Positions 1 through 7,490 of a stretch of DNA of 37,061 bases are shown here, one piece after another. The stretch spans positions 1 to 37,061 of the IMG/VR virus record IMGVR_UViG_3300021141_000029; one strand, given 5' to 3'. The DNA comes from a virus. The notes beneath the pieces are model-generated. The model had not been told where the DNA came from and did no database searches. It saw only the letters and a program-made list of their open reading frames with translations. A program made the translations under genes and the position numbers. The stretch's first letter is position 1. Each line of letters starts with the position of its first letter.

Positions 1-1
1 C

Positions 2-1078
2 CAACCGCAGGCTAAGCCCAAACTGCCCGGGCCGGACAACAAGTTGGAGGACGCGCGTGGGTTCTTCAAAGGCATCGAGGGTGGCGATGTGCGCTGGGGC
101 AAAGATGCGGTGGGCAATCCCCGGCTGAAATGGACCGACCCGCAGAGTGGCAGGGAGTTGACCCTGACCCCCGAGACCGTCAAGAACTACCTCGACCAGT
201 TCCCGGAATTGCGTGGCAAGTTCAAGGCGCCAACCAACACCGCGGAACTCAACAAGCTCATTGAGGACCAGGAAAAACGCCAGGAACTGAAGAAGCAGGT
301 GTGGTCCCGGACTGGGACACCACTCCGCTTCAGCCAGCAGGGACTTCAGAGTGCTGCCAAGGGCCTTGCCGGGGCCAATGTGTCCAAGGGTTCGATGGAT
401 GTGATGACCCGCTACCTGTCAGACCTCGCGGAACACGACCCGGACCGGTTGGGCAAGATGCTGACCACCAACAAGGTTCCCGAACGAGACCAGCACTACA
501 AGTGGCTCGACAGCCTGGGGGAAGGCAGCGTTGACTTCCTGAAATACTTGGCGGGAGGCCGACCAGCAGTGGGTGGACCTGCGACCGGCAGCACTATGCC
601 ACCGGCTATCAGCAAGCTTTCCAAGTCTATCCTGACCAATCCAATGGCCTATCGTCGCAATCTGCGTGACCTGCACCATGAACTGATTGAGGCGGGCATG
701 TACCAGCCGGGGACCCGCCCCATGTGGCCTGACCGTGAGCGCCTGATGGAGGTGGCGGGCAAGCTAAAGCATATGGGAAGGCACGGGGAGATGGATCAGT
801 ACCTTCAGGCTGTCCAGAAGGGGCAACCCATGGTGGACCTGGAGGAGCAATCCAGCCCGCAGGTGGCACCACCTCCCCAGCAGGCTGAAGAACCCGCCGA
901 GCCCTGCCACAACTGCTCGGGTGGCCTCAAGGAGCAGGTGGAGCGACTACAGGCGAGGGGCATCAAGCTGGCCATCCCCAAGGAGATGGACTGCAAGCCT
1001 TCAGCCAACCGATTGACCCCCACAATTCAGCCGATTCGGCCCATGGGACCTGCTCAGGTTCCGCTTATCGATGATTAG
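2..1078 (+). CDS. Unrecognised phage protein, 5'-truncated by the window edge
   Basis: The frame is open from the first bases of the window, so the gene is probably cut at its 5' end; 358 residues are visible and the first possible internal start is a TTG at 44. The protein is hydrophilic and mostly helical-looking in its first two thirds. It then has a Pro/Gln/Glu-rich linker (PPPQQAEEPAEP) followed by a short CHNC motif and a tail rich in Pro. I see no catalytic motif and no membrane segment. A strong terminator hairpin follows 70 bases after the stop, so this is the last gene of an upstream unit, which by usual phage order would hold terminase and portal genes. It could be a late head-morphogenesis protein or the end of a large virion protein. 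I do not recognise the family. Confidence 0.7.
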   Translation, partial: QPQAKPKLPGPDNKLEDARGFFKGIEGGDVRWGKDAVGNPRLKWTDPQSGRELTLTPETVKNYLDQFPELRGKFKAPTNTAELNKLIEDQEKRQELKKQVWSRTGTPLRFSQQGLQSAAKGLAGANVSKGSMDVMTRYLSDLAEHDPDRLGKMLTTNKVPERDQHYKWLDSLGEGSVDFLKYLAGGRPAVGGPATGSTMPPAISKLSKSILTNPMAYRRNLRDLHHELIEAGMYQPGTRPMWPDRERLMEVAGKLKHMGRHGEMDQYLQAVQKGQPMVDLEEQSSPQVAPPPQQAEEPAEPCHNCSGGLKEQVERLQARGIKLAIPKEMDCKPSANRLTPTIQPIRPMGPAQVPLIDD

Positions 1079-1147
1079 CCAGGTATAGCATCAGGCTTAC
1101 TGGCAGACACGCTATGTAAACCTGTAAATACCTGCTTGCGTACCAAT

Positions 1148-1188
1148 ATCACCCGGCGTTTGACTTACGCCGGGTGATTCTGTTTATT
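1148..1188 (+). terminator. Rho-independent terminator
   Basis: ATCACCCGGCGT (1148-1159) pairs perfectly over 12 bp with ACGCCGGGTGAT (1167-1178) around a 7-base loop, followed by the T-rich stretch tctgtttatt. It separates the partial first gene from the head operon. The rest of 1079-1258 has no gene; an isolated TATAGT at 1206-1211 could be a -10 element but has no convincing -35 partner. Confidence 0.85.
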
Positions 1189-1258
1189 GCCAACTGTTGT
1201 ACCCGTATAGTCGGTCACTTTCGTACCGGCTTACTGATATCAACAGGTGGGCAACTCA

Positions 1259-2506
1259 ATGACGACCGTCAAGGGAATACTGCCGCCCGGTGAGTATGTC
1301 ACCCGTGAGGATGTCTTCGTCCTTGACCCCCACACTCTGCGAACTGAGGCGGGCGAGAAGATTCTCGATGTGACGGAGCGGATGCTCCAGAAGATCGCCT
1401 CCAACCAAAACAAGCGAACAACTGACACGGGTGACGCAACTCCCCTGGTGATCGGCCATACCCGTGATGGCGAGGACGAGCAGTCCCAGCCCGAGGTGGT
1501 CGGTTACGCCACCGGCTGGAAGGTCAAGAAGTTCTTCAAGACCGGCAAGCACGCCCTTTGCGCGACTTTCCACATCTTCAAGCGTTCAGTGGACAAGGTT
1601 CGCCAGTACCCACGCCGTTCGGTGGAACTGTGGGTGAACTCACTCACTATCGACCCGATTTCGCTGCTGGGTGCGACTACCCCCCAGCGTGACCTGGGAC
1701 TTCTCAAGCTCTCGAAGGACGGGAGCGGGAGCAAGATCGTTGCCTCAATGGATGACTCAGGAGAACTCACTGTGGATGAAAACACGCAACAGATCGTCGA
1801 CGCGGTGCTGGAGGCGATCAAAAGCACCGATGTCTGGCAGTTCATGGAAAACCAGATGAAGGAGCAGGGTGCCGAAGCGGAATCCGCTGGCGGTGCCGGT
1901 GACGATTCGCCCTTGGGCGGCGGCGCTCCTCCCGGTGGCGAGTACGACCCTTCCGGCGAGGCCGGAATGATGGACGCGCTTGCTGGCGGTGACGCTGGTG
2001 GCGTTCCTGGCCCTGATGACGAGGCCATGCAAATGTCGGCTGCCGGGGCACCCGGTGGTGGCAACACCTTCTCGCCCGGCATGGGTGGCATGGGTGGGGA
2101 GGAAGAGTACCCCAAGAAGTTCAGCAAGATCTCCTTCCAGCGGATCGCCCGCGAGAACCAGGAGATGAAGTCCACCCTCAACGGTCTGGTTCTTCGTTAC
2201 CGGAGAGCGGAGCGCGAGAAGCAACTCATGGCCTTGGAGCATGAGGGTTACATGCTTGACCAAGCCGAGGAGATCGCCTTGTGCGAGACCCTCAATGACC
2301 AACAGTTCAACGCCCACCTGCAACGGGTGCGTTTGCGATACCAAAAGGCCCCAGTTGGCCAACTCCCGTACCTGGAGCATTCCGCCCAGGTGAACCGTGG
2401 ACGCTCCCCGAACGATGTCCGTTCGGTCGTCGACACGGCGATCCAGATGGGTATCTCCTACGAGGAAGCCCTCAATCGTTCCAGTTCCGCCCGCACCACC
2501 TACTAA
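1259..2506 (+). CDS. Putative capsid maturation protease / scaffold (Mu I-like)
   Basis: The 415-aa protein resembles phage protease/scaffold proteins of the Mu gpI type. The first ~150 residues carry the features I associate with that family: a PLVIGHTRDG segment with a candidate catalytic His, a YPRRSVELW segment with a candidate catalytic Ser, and an LLGATTPQRDLGLLKLS segment. A Gly/Pro-rich linker (GGDAGGVPG, APGGGNTFSPGMGGMGGEE) follows, then a charged helical C-terminal region rich in Arg and Glu, as expected for a fused scaffold. These proteins assemble the procapsid and cleave scaffold and capsid. ATG 1259 is chosen because AGGTGG lies 8 bases upstream; a GTG at 1247 lies inside that site. 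It heads the head operon, 15 bases before the decoration gene and two genes before the capsid gene. The family assignment is good; the exact catalytic residues are inferred. Confidence 0.75.
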   Translation: MTTVKGILPPGEYVTREDVFVLDPHTLRTEAGEKILDVTERMLQKIASNQNKRTTDTGDATPLVIGHTRDGEDEQSQPEVVGYATGWKVKKFFKTGKHALCATFHIFKRSVDKVRQYPRRSVELWVNSLTIDPISLLGATTPQRDLGLLKLSKDGSGSKIVASMDDSGELTVDENTQQIVDAVLEAIKSTDVWQFMENQMKEQGAEAESAGGAGDDSPLGGGAPPGGEYDPSGEAGMMDALAGGDAGGVPGPDDEAMQMSAAGAPGGGNTFSPGMGGMGGEEEYPKKFSKISFQRIARENQEMKSTLNGLVLRYRRAEREKQLMALEHEGYMLDQAEEIALCETLNDQQFNAHLQRVRLRYQKAPVGQLPYLEHSAQVNRGRSPNDVRSVVDTAIQMGISYEEALNRSSSARTTY

Positions 2507-2521
2507 GGAGGGTTTATACCC

Positions 2522-3244
2522 ATGCCTCTGAACAATCCCGCATTTCGCGCCGCCGGAAAGATCTACCCGAGCCGGTTCGTCACGATCGATGGTGGCACAA
2601 TCGCTGACTTCACCGTCCTGCAAGCCAATGGCGGGGGTTCCCCGCTGATTGGTATCTGCCAAGACGGCAGCAAGTTGGTTCCAGGCGTTCAGGCCCGGAC
2701 CACCGCTGACCTGTACGCCGCCGATGTCAATGACCCCATTCAGGTCTACGGCGAGACCGATGTTTGCTTGGTCTGGAACGGCAACGCCGACATCAAGGCC
2801 GGTGACCTGCTGACCGCTGACGCTGAAGGACGCGCCGTCAAGGCCGGCGATGGCGACTGGGTTGGAGCGATTGCCCTCGAGCATTGCAAAGCTTCCAACG
2901 CGGTCTACGGCAACCTCTGCCGGGTGCAGGTCAAATTCCTGAAGGGTGGAGGTGTCGCCGCTCCCGGAGTTGCCGGCGCCCCGACCGTCACCTTGGTGAA
3001 TCCATCCGAGGTTTTCGCCAACAGCGGCGTGAAGGCCATCCAGATCCTGGGCACCAACTTCACCGCTGACGGCGATGTGCTGGTCGATGGCGAGTCAATG
3101 GCCGCCAAGGGCGAGTACCAGTTCGTCGGTGCCACCGAAGTCCGCTTCGGTCTGGACACCAGCACCCTGACCTCCGGCGTTTTTGTTGCCGTCACCCTCA
3201 AGGCGGCCGGTGGCGAAGCCCCCTGCCAAGTCCAAGTCAAGTAA
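2522..3244 (+). CDS. Putative capsid decoration protein with C-terminal IPT/TIG domain
   Basis: The 240-aa protein sits directly before the major capsid gene, the usual place for a head decoration or stabilising protein. Its first ~145 residues (AAGKIYPSRFVTIDGG, DPIQVYGETDVCLVWNG, IKAGDLLTADAEGRAVKAG) look like the small beta-rich DUF2190-type or decoration-type fold. From about residue 150 there is an Ig-like TIG domain: PTVTLVNPSEVFANSG, IQILGTNFTADGDVLVDGE, then a Val-rich strand. TIG domains on capsids are thought to project outward and bind surface sugars or partners. Translation starts at ATG 2522 behind AAGGAGG, which overlaps the stop of the protease gene. A similar TIG-like segment ends the collagen-like fibre at 13440-15170. 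Confidence 0.65.
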   Translation: MPLNNPAFRAAGKIYPSRFVTIDGGTIADFTVLQANGGGSPLIGICQDGSKLVPGVQARTTADLYAADVNDPIQVYGETDVCLVWNGNADIKAGDLLTADAEGRAVKAGDGDWVGAIALEHCKASNAVYGNLCRVQVKFLKGGGVAAPGVAGAPTVTLVNPSEVFANSGVKAIQILGTNFTADGDVLVDGESMAAKGEYQFVGATEVRFGLDTSTLTSGVFVAVTLKAAGGEAPCQVQVK

Positions 3245-3269
3245 CCCAACCCATTAAGGAGTCTGACCC

Positions 3270-4385
3270 ATGCCAAGCGCTTTTCCATCCGGCAGTAACA
3301 CCTTTGTCCCGTCATTTGATGCGACAGGGGAACTGACTGTCGGCTTCGCAAAGAACAGTCGTGACTTTGCGATCAACAAGTACATCAGCGTGACGAATGT
3401 CAAGAAGACCGCTGGTTACTACTTGCAATTAAACACCGAGGCTGCGGCCCGTGTGACTGACCAACTGATCAACAGTGCAACATGGCACGATGGTCAGGAT
3501 GCCCCGAGCGGTGAATGGGAACGCGAAGCATTCGAGTTCCGCCAGTACGCCACCCAGCGCTACGCGTTCCCGTTCCGCATTGGGTACCGTGCTGCCGATC
3601 AAGCTGACTGGAAGATCGTCGCCAGCCACGCCGCAATGGCGGCCCAGCGCGCGATGACCAGCCGGGCCAGCCGGGTGGTTGATGTGTTGCAGGCTCCCGG
3701 GGCTTTCCCGGTCGGCAATGACATCACCTGCACTGCTAACCAGTCCCCCGAAGGTCAGACCCCCAGTCTGTTCCTCAACGGTGGTGACTCCGGTGACCTG
3801 AACCAAGGTACATCAAAAGGCCCAGCCCTGAAGCGTGCCCTGAACTGGGCCGCCCGCAAGGTGTTGCAGAACACCATGGGCGTGGTCAAGAAGGACGACC
3901 TGTCCATCGTGATCAACCCGAACGTGGCTGATGCGTTGTCTCGCTCGAAAGAGTTGCACACTTACCTGAAGGAGTCGCCAACCGCTCTTGCTCAGGTGCG
4001 TGGTGACAGCGAGAGCATCAACGGTGAGTATGGTCTTCCCGACAAGGTCTACGGGTACAAGATCATCATCGAGGACACCGTCAAGGTGTCTCAGAAGAAG
4101 CGGACCGGTCGCAACCAAGTGATCGACCCGTTGAACGTCCCGACCGAGGAGGGATTCATCCTCGGTGACAACCTGCTGATGCTTGCCCGCCCAGGCAAGC
4201 TCTCGGCAATCGAGGGACAGCAGAGTTTCTCCACCTGCCATATCTTCGCATATGAAGAGATGACCGTGGAGCAGAGGGACGACCCCGACAACCGCAGGAT
4301 CTCCGGTCGCGTGGTCGAGGACTACGATGTCCAGATCATCGCCCCTGTGACGGGTTTTATCTTCCGCAACTGCATTGGAGGCTAA
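3270..4385 (+). CDS. Probable major capsid protein
   Basis: The 371-aa protein is placed as third gene of the head operon, after protease/scaffold and decoration genes and before a gp36-like connector, which is the standard location of the major capsid protein. Its size and soluble alpha/beta composition fit. Segments such as DFAINKYISVTNVKKTAGYYLQL, the EWEREAFEFRQYATQRYAFPFRIGYRAADQADWKIVASHAAMAAQRAMTSRA stretch (described here only in part: RYAFPFRIGYRAADQ) and a long helix of MAAQRAMTSRAS are compatible with the spine helix of an HK97-type fold, but I cannot prove the fold. ATG 3270 has AAGGAG upstream. The only 6-base gap to the next gene suggests tight co-translation. It should be the most abundant virion protein. 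Confidence 0.7.
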   Translation: MPSAFPSGSNTFVPSFDATGELTVGFAKNSRDFAINKYISVTNVKKTAGYYLQLNTEAAARVTDQLINSATWHDGQDAPSGEWEREAFEFRQYATQRYAFPFRIGYRAADQADWKIVASHAAMAAQRAMTSRASRVVDVLQAPGAFPVGNDITCTANQSPEGQTPSLFLNGGDSGDLNQGTSKGPALKRALNWAARKVLQNTMGVVKKDDLSIVINPNVADALSRSKELHTYLKESPTALAQVRGDSESINGEYGLPDKVYGYKIIIEDTVKVSQKKRTGRNQVIDPLNVPTEEGFILGDNLLMLARPGKLSAIEGQQSFSTCHIFAYEEMTVEQRDDPDNRRISGRVVEDYDVQIIAPVTGFIFRNCIGG

Positions 4386-4391
4386 CCCGCA

Positions 4392-5060
4392 ATGGCATAC
4401 GCCACCCCGGAAGAACTGCTGATCCGCTACGATGCCCGCCGCGTTGCCGACCTTGTGTCGGACACTGGGACGAGGACTACGGATCCGGCCAGCAGTCCGG
4501 TGGTGGCGGCGTGCCTTGAGGACGCTTCCGGTATGGTCGAGTCCGCCTGCCGCGTGGCTGGCAGGTACACGATCAACCAATTGGTCAACCTCCAGGGTCA
4601 CACCAGGTTCCTGCTCACCAGGCTGGTGTGCGACCTCACCTATGGCTTGCTTGTCGCCCGCCGGGGTTATTCGGCAAATGACATGAACACGATGGCCCCT
4701 CAGTACAAGGGCGCCCTCGACATGCTTGAGCAGATCAAGCAGGGTGACCGGATATTCGACTATCCGGGGACCGACACGCACAATCCTGACGCGGGTTCCT
4801 CCTGTGGTTGCAGTTCCTGCACCAGTGAGATTGATTACGGCAGCGGCCCCCTGATTTACGGGCCATGCGAGGCCAATGGCGCGAGTTGCTCCGGGTGCGC
4901 TAGTTGCGCCGGACGATCCGGACCTTCTGAACCTGTCTACACCGCGGCTGAGGCGGGTTACAAAGTTATCGGCATGAAGACCTACACCCAAGGGGTTCAC
5001 ACGGGGCTGGATCTGGTCGGCAGATCCCGCAGGCTTTGGGGCCAACGGAACATGACCTAA
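4392..5060 (+). CDS. gp36-like head-tail connector with Cys-rich insert
   Basis: The first ~115 residues (MAYATPEELLIRYDARRVADL, then helices and a QYKGALDMLEQIKQGDRIF segment) match the DUF1320 / Mu gp36-like family, small proteins encoded just after the capsid gene that join head and tail. Family members are usually about 130-150 aa. Here 222 aa are present because of an added C-terminal region with seven Cys in roughly 40 residues (CGCSSC, then GPC, and CSGCASC) and a final basic segment ending in GRSRRLWGQRNMT. The Cys pairs look like a metal-binding knuckle or a disulfide cluster. It follows the capsid gene by 6 bases. The connector call is solid for the N-terminal half; the role of the Cys-rich tail is unknown. 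Confidence 0.7.
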   Translation: MAYATPEELLIRYDARRVADLVSDTGTRTTDPASSPVVAACLEDASGMVESACRVAGRYTINQLVNLQGHTRFLLTRLVCDLTYGLLVARRGYSANDMNTMAPQYKGALDMLEQIKQGDRIFDYPGTDTHNPDAGSSCGCSSCTSEIDYGSGPLIYGPCEANGASCSGCASCAGRSGPSEPVYTAAEAGYKVIGMKTYTQGVHTGLDLVGRSRRLWGQRNMT

Positions 5061-5069
5061 GGAGGGTCG

Positions 5070-5606
5070 ATGGGATTACTCGACCTTCTGCGCCAGGTCA
5101 CCCAACGGGTTTACCTGCCAAGCGTGGCCAAGGAACATGTTGTCGCCCCCTACGAAAAGGCGGAGGCGACCGCTTCGTACTCCCACACCTCGGGGTACAT
5201 CGTTCTTCCTGTCGCCTACATGGAATCTGGTTCCTCCGGGAGCGGTTCTGGGGCGAAGGAAACTTCGGTAGCCATCCGTCTGCATCAGCCCATCACAGTC
5301 AAGTCTGTCAAGCACACGGGCAGTCGGCATGGCCTGTTGCCCGAGGTATTCGAGCCAAAACCTGGCCAGTATGTCCGTGATGACAAGTCGGTGGTCCTTG
5401 ACGTTGCCCGGTCCATCTCGGCACCGGAGTTCGGTGCTGGTGAGCATCATGGCGCGGCCTTCGCGGTTGCGGGTAGCACCACCATCGTCTTGGGTGGTGA
5501 CCTGCCCCCGGCCATGCTGACCGACCCGATTCCCAAAAACCTTTATGACGGGACCGTCACACCCGTGCCCGTGACTATGGCGGATTACACTCGGAGGGAT
5601 GTCTGA
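5070..5606 (+). CDS. Unrecognised structural-module protein (178 aa)
   Basis: The protein is beta-rich with a Gly/Ser spacer (SGSSGSGSGAKE, about residues 54-65), and has no membrane segment or Cys. It lies between the connector and a probable tail protein, starts behind a perfect AAGGAGG and ends in a TGATG overlap with the next gene, so it belongs to the same translational unit. By position it could be a head-closure, neck or tail-completion protein. I do not recognise the family. Confidence 0.6.
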   Translation: MGLLDLLRQVTQRVYLPSVAKEHVVAPYEKAEATASYSHTSGYIVLPVAYMESGSSGSGSGAKETSVAIRLHQPITVKSVKHTGSRHGLLPEVFEPKPGQYVRDDKSVVLDVARSISAPEFGAGEHHGAAFAVAGSTTIVLGGDLPPAMLTDPIPKNLYDGTVTPVPVTMADYTRRDV

Positions 5607-6331
5607 TGGCTATTCTCGGTGCAAACAATCGATTCTGGCACACAGGGCCCGCGGTGGTCTATGCGGTCATGGGTCGCACTCCCGCCGAACTGGTGAACTA
5701 CGCCCTAACCCCGGCCAATTGGATGGCCAACGCCTTTATCCTTGGCACCTGCGAGAGGTATCCGCAGATTCAGGTGCAGCAGATCCGCGAGGAGGTTCGC
5801 AACGACCTGGGTGGTGATTCGGTGATCGCCAAGCCGTTCCACGGTGAGAAGGCGGTCGTCCAGTGCGAACTCAACCGGTGGCACGAGGTGAATCTGGACA
5901 ACCTTCGGGCCAACTTCTGCGGGCAACGCATCGGCAGGACCGGCCTCCACGAGGTCGTCGGTATTGGCACGATGGTGGACATCCCCGGCAACTCGTGCGG
6001 GATCTTGATCTATTACCCGGACAGTCTGCGCCGCCCACATGAGGGCATGTTCCTGCCGATGGCGACCCTCGATGACTGGGCTCCCGTCAAGATCGGCAAC
6101 CGCACCGCCGCGGTCTCCATCCGCATGGAAAGCAACACCGGGTTCGCCATCGTCAACGGCAACACCTGGGTGTCGTTTGATTATGTGACCTACCCCAACG
6201 GAACCGGTGGGCTGGACAACCTGTTGGTCACACGCTCTGAGGCCGAATTCAAGTCTGACATAACACCCCCGGAGAAGATCGATGTGGTTGAGAGTAGCCC
6301 AGACGCTCCTGAAGTTGCTGCCAAAATCTGA
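5606..6331 (+). CDS. Unrecognised virion protein, candidate tail tube
   Basis: The 241-aa protein starts with MAILGANNRFWHTGPAVVYAVMGRTPAELVNY. It has alternating hydrophobic strands, including a VSIRMESNTGFAIVNGNTWVSFDYVTY stretch near residue 175 (only its key feature, a beta-hairpin-like pattern, is meant) and a Gly-rich NGTGGLDNLLVTRSE end. Size, beta content and position after the connector region fit a major tail tube or neck protein, but no diagnostic motif is visible. Its ATG overlaps the previous stop (TGATG). The 3' end overlaps the start of the next small gene. The function is inferred from context only. Confidence 0.55.
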   Translation: MAILGANNRFWHTGPAVVYAVMGRTPAELVNYALTPANWMANAFILGTCERYPQIQVQQIREEVRNDLGGDSVIAKPFHGEKAVVQCELNRWHEVNLDNLRANFCGQRIGRTGLHEVVGIGTMVDIPGNSCGILIYYPDSLRRPHEGMFLPMATLDDWAPVKIGNRTAAVSIRMESNTGFAIVNGNTWVSFDYVTYPNGTGGLDNLLVTRSEAEFKSDITPPEKIDVVESSPDAPEVAAKI

Positions 6332-6515
6332 TGTGCCCGCAGGCGAAACCCCGGTGCAGCAGGACAATGAGGCCCTGCGTCGCGGAATCGCCCAGGCGTT
6401 GGAGGAAGGCAAGCGGGACCAGCCGACCCAGCCGGAAAGTCCCCAGGCCGAAACGGTTCCCGCCAAAGCGCCCGAGACCCCCACGACCATCGAAGGTGAC
6501 GAGGATGCTGAGTAA
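6282..6515 (+). CDS. Small acidic Pro/Glu-rich protein, start uncertain
   Basis: The 77-aa frame has coding-like GC-rich third positions. It encodes a helix (NEALRRGIAQALEEGKR) and an acidic PTQPESPQAETVPAKAPETP tail ending in GDEDAE. ATG 6282 has a GGAG site 7-8 bases upstream but overlaps the previous gene by 50 bases; GTG 6333 would remove the overlap but has no visible site. The gene overlaps the next one by 11 bases. Small overlapping frames at this point in siphophage genomes often belong to tail assembly chaperones, sometimes made by frameshift. I see no good slippery site here, so I treat it as a separate gene of unknown function. Confidence 0.5.
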   Translation: MWLRVAQTLLKLLPKSDVPAGETPVQQDNEALRRGIAQALEEGKRDQPTQPESPQAETVPAKAPETPTTIEGDEDAE

Positions 6516-6801
6516 CGGGTCTTTCGGTCCGTATTTTGACGGTGAAACGATCCGGTGGGCTGATGCACTGTCGGCTTGGAGGTTCCTGGAGGCCGCGGTT
6601 GGCTCCCCTGAGCAGACCTTGGTGGTCATCCAGACCGGCAAACCCGCCGAGGCCCTCAAGGCCGAGCGGGAACTGATCAAGGCGGGGCGTGAGGCCCTGT
6701 CACTAACTCCCTTCGACCCGTTCACGGGTGTGGGGGTGACTGACTTGGCGGCCAAGCGATTGGTTACCCAACTGATTGAATCAAGCGGGAGGCGCGGTTG
6801 A
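6505..6801 (+). CDS. Unrecognised small structural-module protein (98 aa)
   Basis: The protein starts at ATG 6505 (MLSNGSFGPYFDGETIRW). The same frame is open back to 6331, but that upstream part reads as an Arg/Pro-rich out-of-frame shadow of the preceding gene, so I reject the longer version. The product is soluble, with a probable strand-helix pattern and a helical C-terminus (DLAAKRLVTQLIESS). It overlaps the preceding gene by 11 bases and the following TTG start by 4 bases, so translation is probably coupled. The family is not recognised. Confidence 0.55.
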   Translation: MLSNGSFGPYFDGETIRWADALSAWRFLEAAVGSPEQTLVVIQTGKPAEALKAERELIKAGREALSLTPFDPFTGVGVTDLAAKRLVTQLIESSGRRG

Positions 6802-7490
6802 AACGGAACCCATTCGAGGAACCACAACCGCACCCCGAGTTCACGGTGACCACCGTCGAACCTCTGGAACCGATCCGTCACGAATATGACCGACCAGAAC
6901 CCCTGGAGAGGGCCGCGGTGGAGTTTGGTGACCCAGCCACCCCGGAACGCCCGTCCTTGGAGTTCGGCCAGCCCTCTCAACTGACCACACCTGAGCCGTA
7001 TGCCACCGGCGAGGCCCCAGAATTGGCCCAGGTTGAGCCTGCCCCGTCCAAGGATGCAACGAGCGACCTGGAACCCTTGGCTCGTCCTGAGGTGAAAATC
7101 AGCCCTCCGGATGCCGTTGAACCGGTCAAGGTTGAAACCAGCACCCCAGAACCTTTGCAACCGGTCCAAGTGGAGACCAGCACCCCAGAACTTTTGCAGC
7201 CGGTGCAGGTGGAGACCAGCACCCCGGAACCTTTGCAGCCGGTGCAGGTGCGTACCAGCGTGCCCGAACCTGTGGCTCCCCTGCCTGGGGGTTACAAGAT
7301 GCCTGAACCGGTGCCACCCCTGTCGGGGGATTACAAGATGCCGGATCCCCTGCCCTACCTCAAGCCAATCGAATTCGGTCAGGACCAAGTGGATGTTGAG
7401 GCGCTTCTTGCGGATCTCAAGCCCCGCAAAGAGGTCCGGTTCCTGAGGATGAGCGGCACGGTCACCACCCTCTCTGAGGAGGGTTACTGA
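6798..7490 (+). CDS. Pro/Glu-rich repeat protein (230 aa)
   Basis: Translation probably starts at TTG 6798, with GGGAGG about 7 bases upstream and a 4-base overlap with the previous stop. The protein is almost entirely low-complexity and rich in Pro, Glu, Val and Thr. Residues 112-189 are six tandem 13-residue units of the form V-E-T-S-T-P-E-P-L-Q-P-V-Q, degenerating toward GGYKMPEPVPPLS and GDYKMPDPLPYLK. Only the last ~40 residues look folded (VDVEALLADLKPRKEVRFLRMSG). Such extended Pro-rich proteins can act as linkers, rulers or scaffolds. It precedes the large virion protein at 7490 with a TGATG overlap. Function unknown. Confidence 0.6.
   Translation: MKRNPFEEPQPHPEFTVTTVEPLEPIRHEYDRPEPLERAAVEFGDPATPERPSLEFGQPSQLTTPEPYATGEAPELAQVEPAPSKDATSDLEPLARPEVKISPPDAVEPVKVETSTPEPLQPVQVETSTPELLQPVQVETSTPEPLQPVQVRTSVPEPVAPLPGGYKMPEPVPPLSGDYKMPDPLPYLKPIEFGQDQVDVEALLADLKPRKEVRFLRMSGTVTTLSEEGY
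7131..7364 (+). repeat. Tandem 39-bp coding repeat (six units)
   Basis: Six consecutive 39-base units encode the 13-aa Pro/Glu repeats of the 6798-7490 gene. The first three are nearly identical at the DNA level (GTGGAGACCAGCACCCC and similar); the last three diverge while keeping the 13-residue period. Such arrays vary in copy number by slippage or recombination. Confidence 0.75.

Noticed and set aside
6282-6515. Programmed +1 frameshift joining the 5606 and 6282 frames
   Set aside because: The stop context (AAA ATC TGA) gives poor re-pairing after a +1 slip, and the small frame has its own plausible start and ribosome site.
6331-6801. Longer version of the 6505 gene starting at ATG 6331
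   Set aside because: Its first 58 residues are an Arg/Pro-rich shadow of the acidic frame that overlaps it; ATG 6505 begins the protein-like part.
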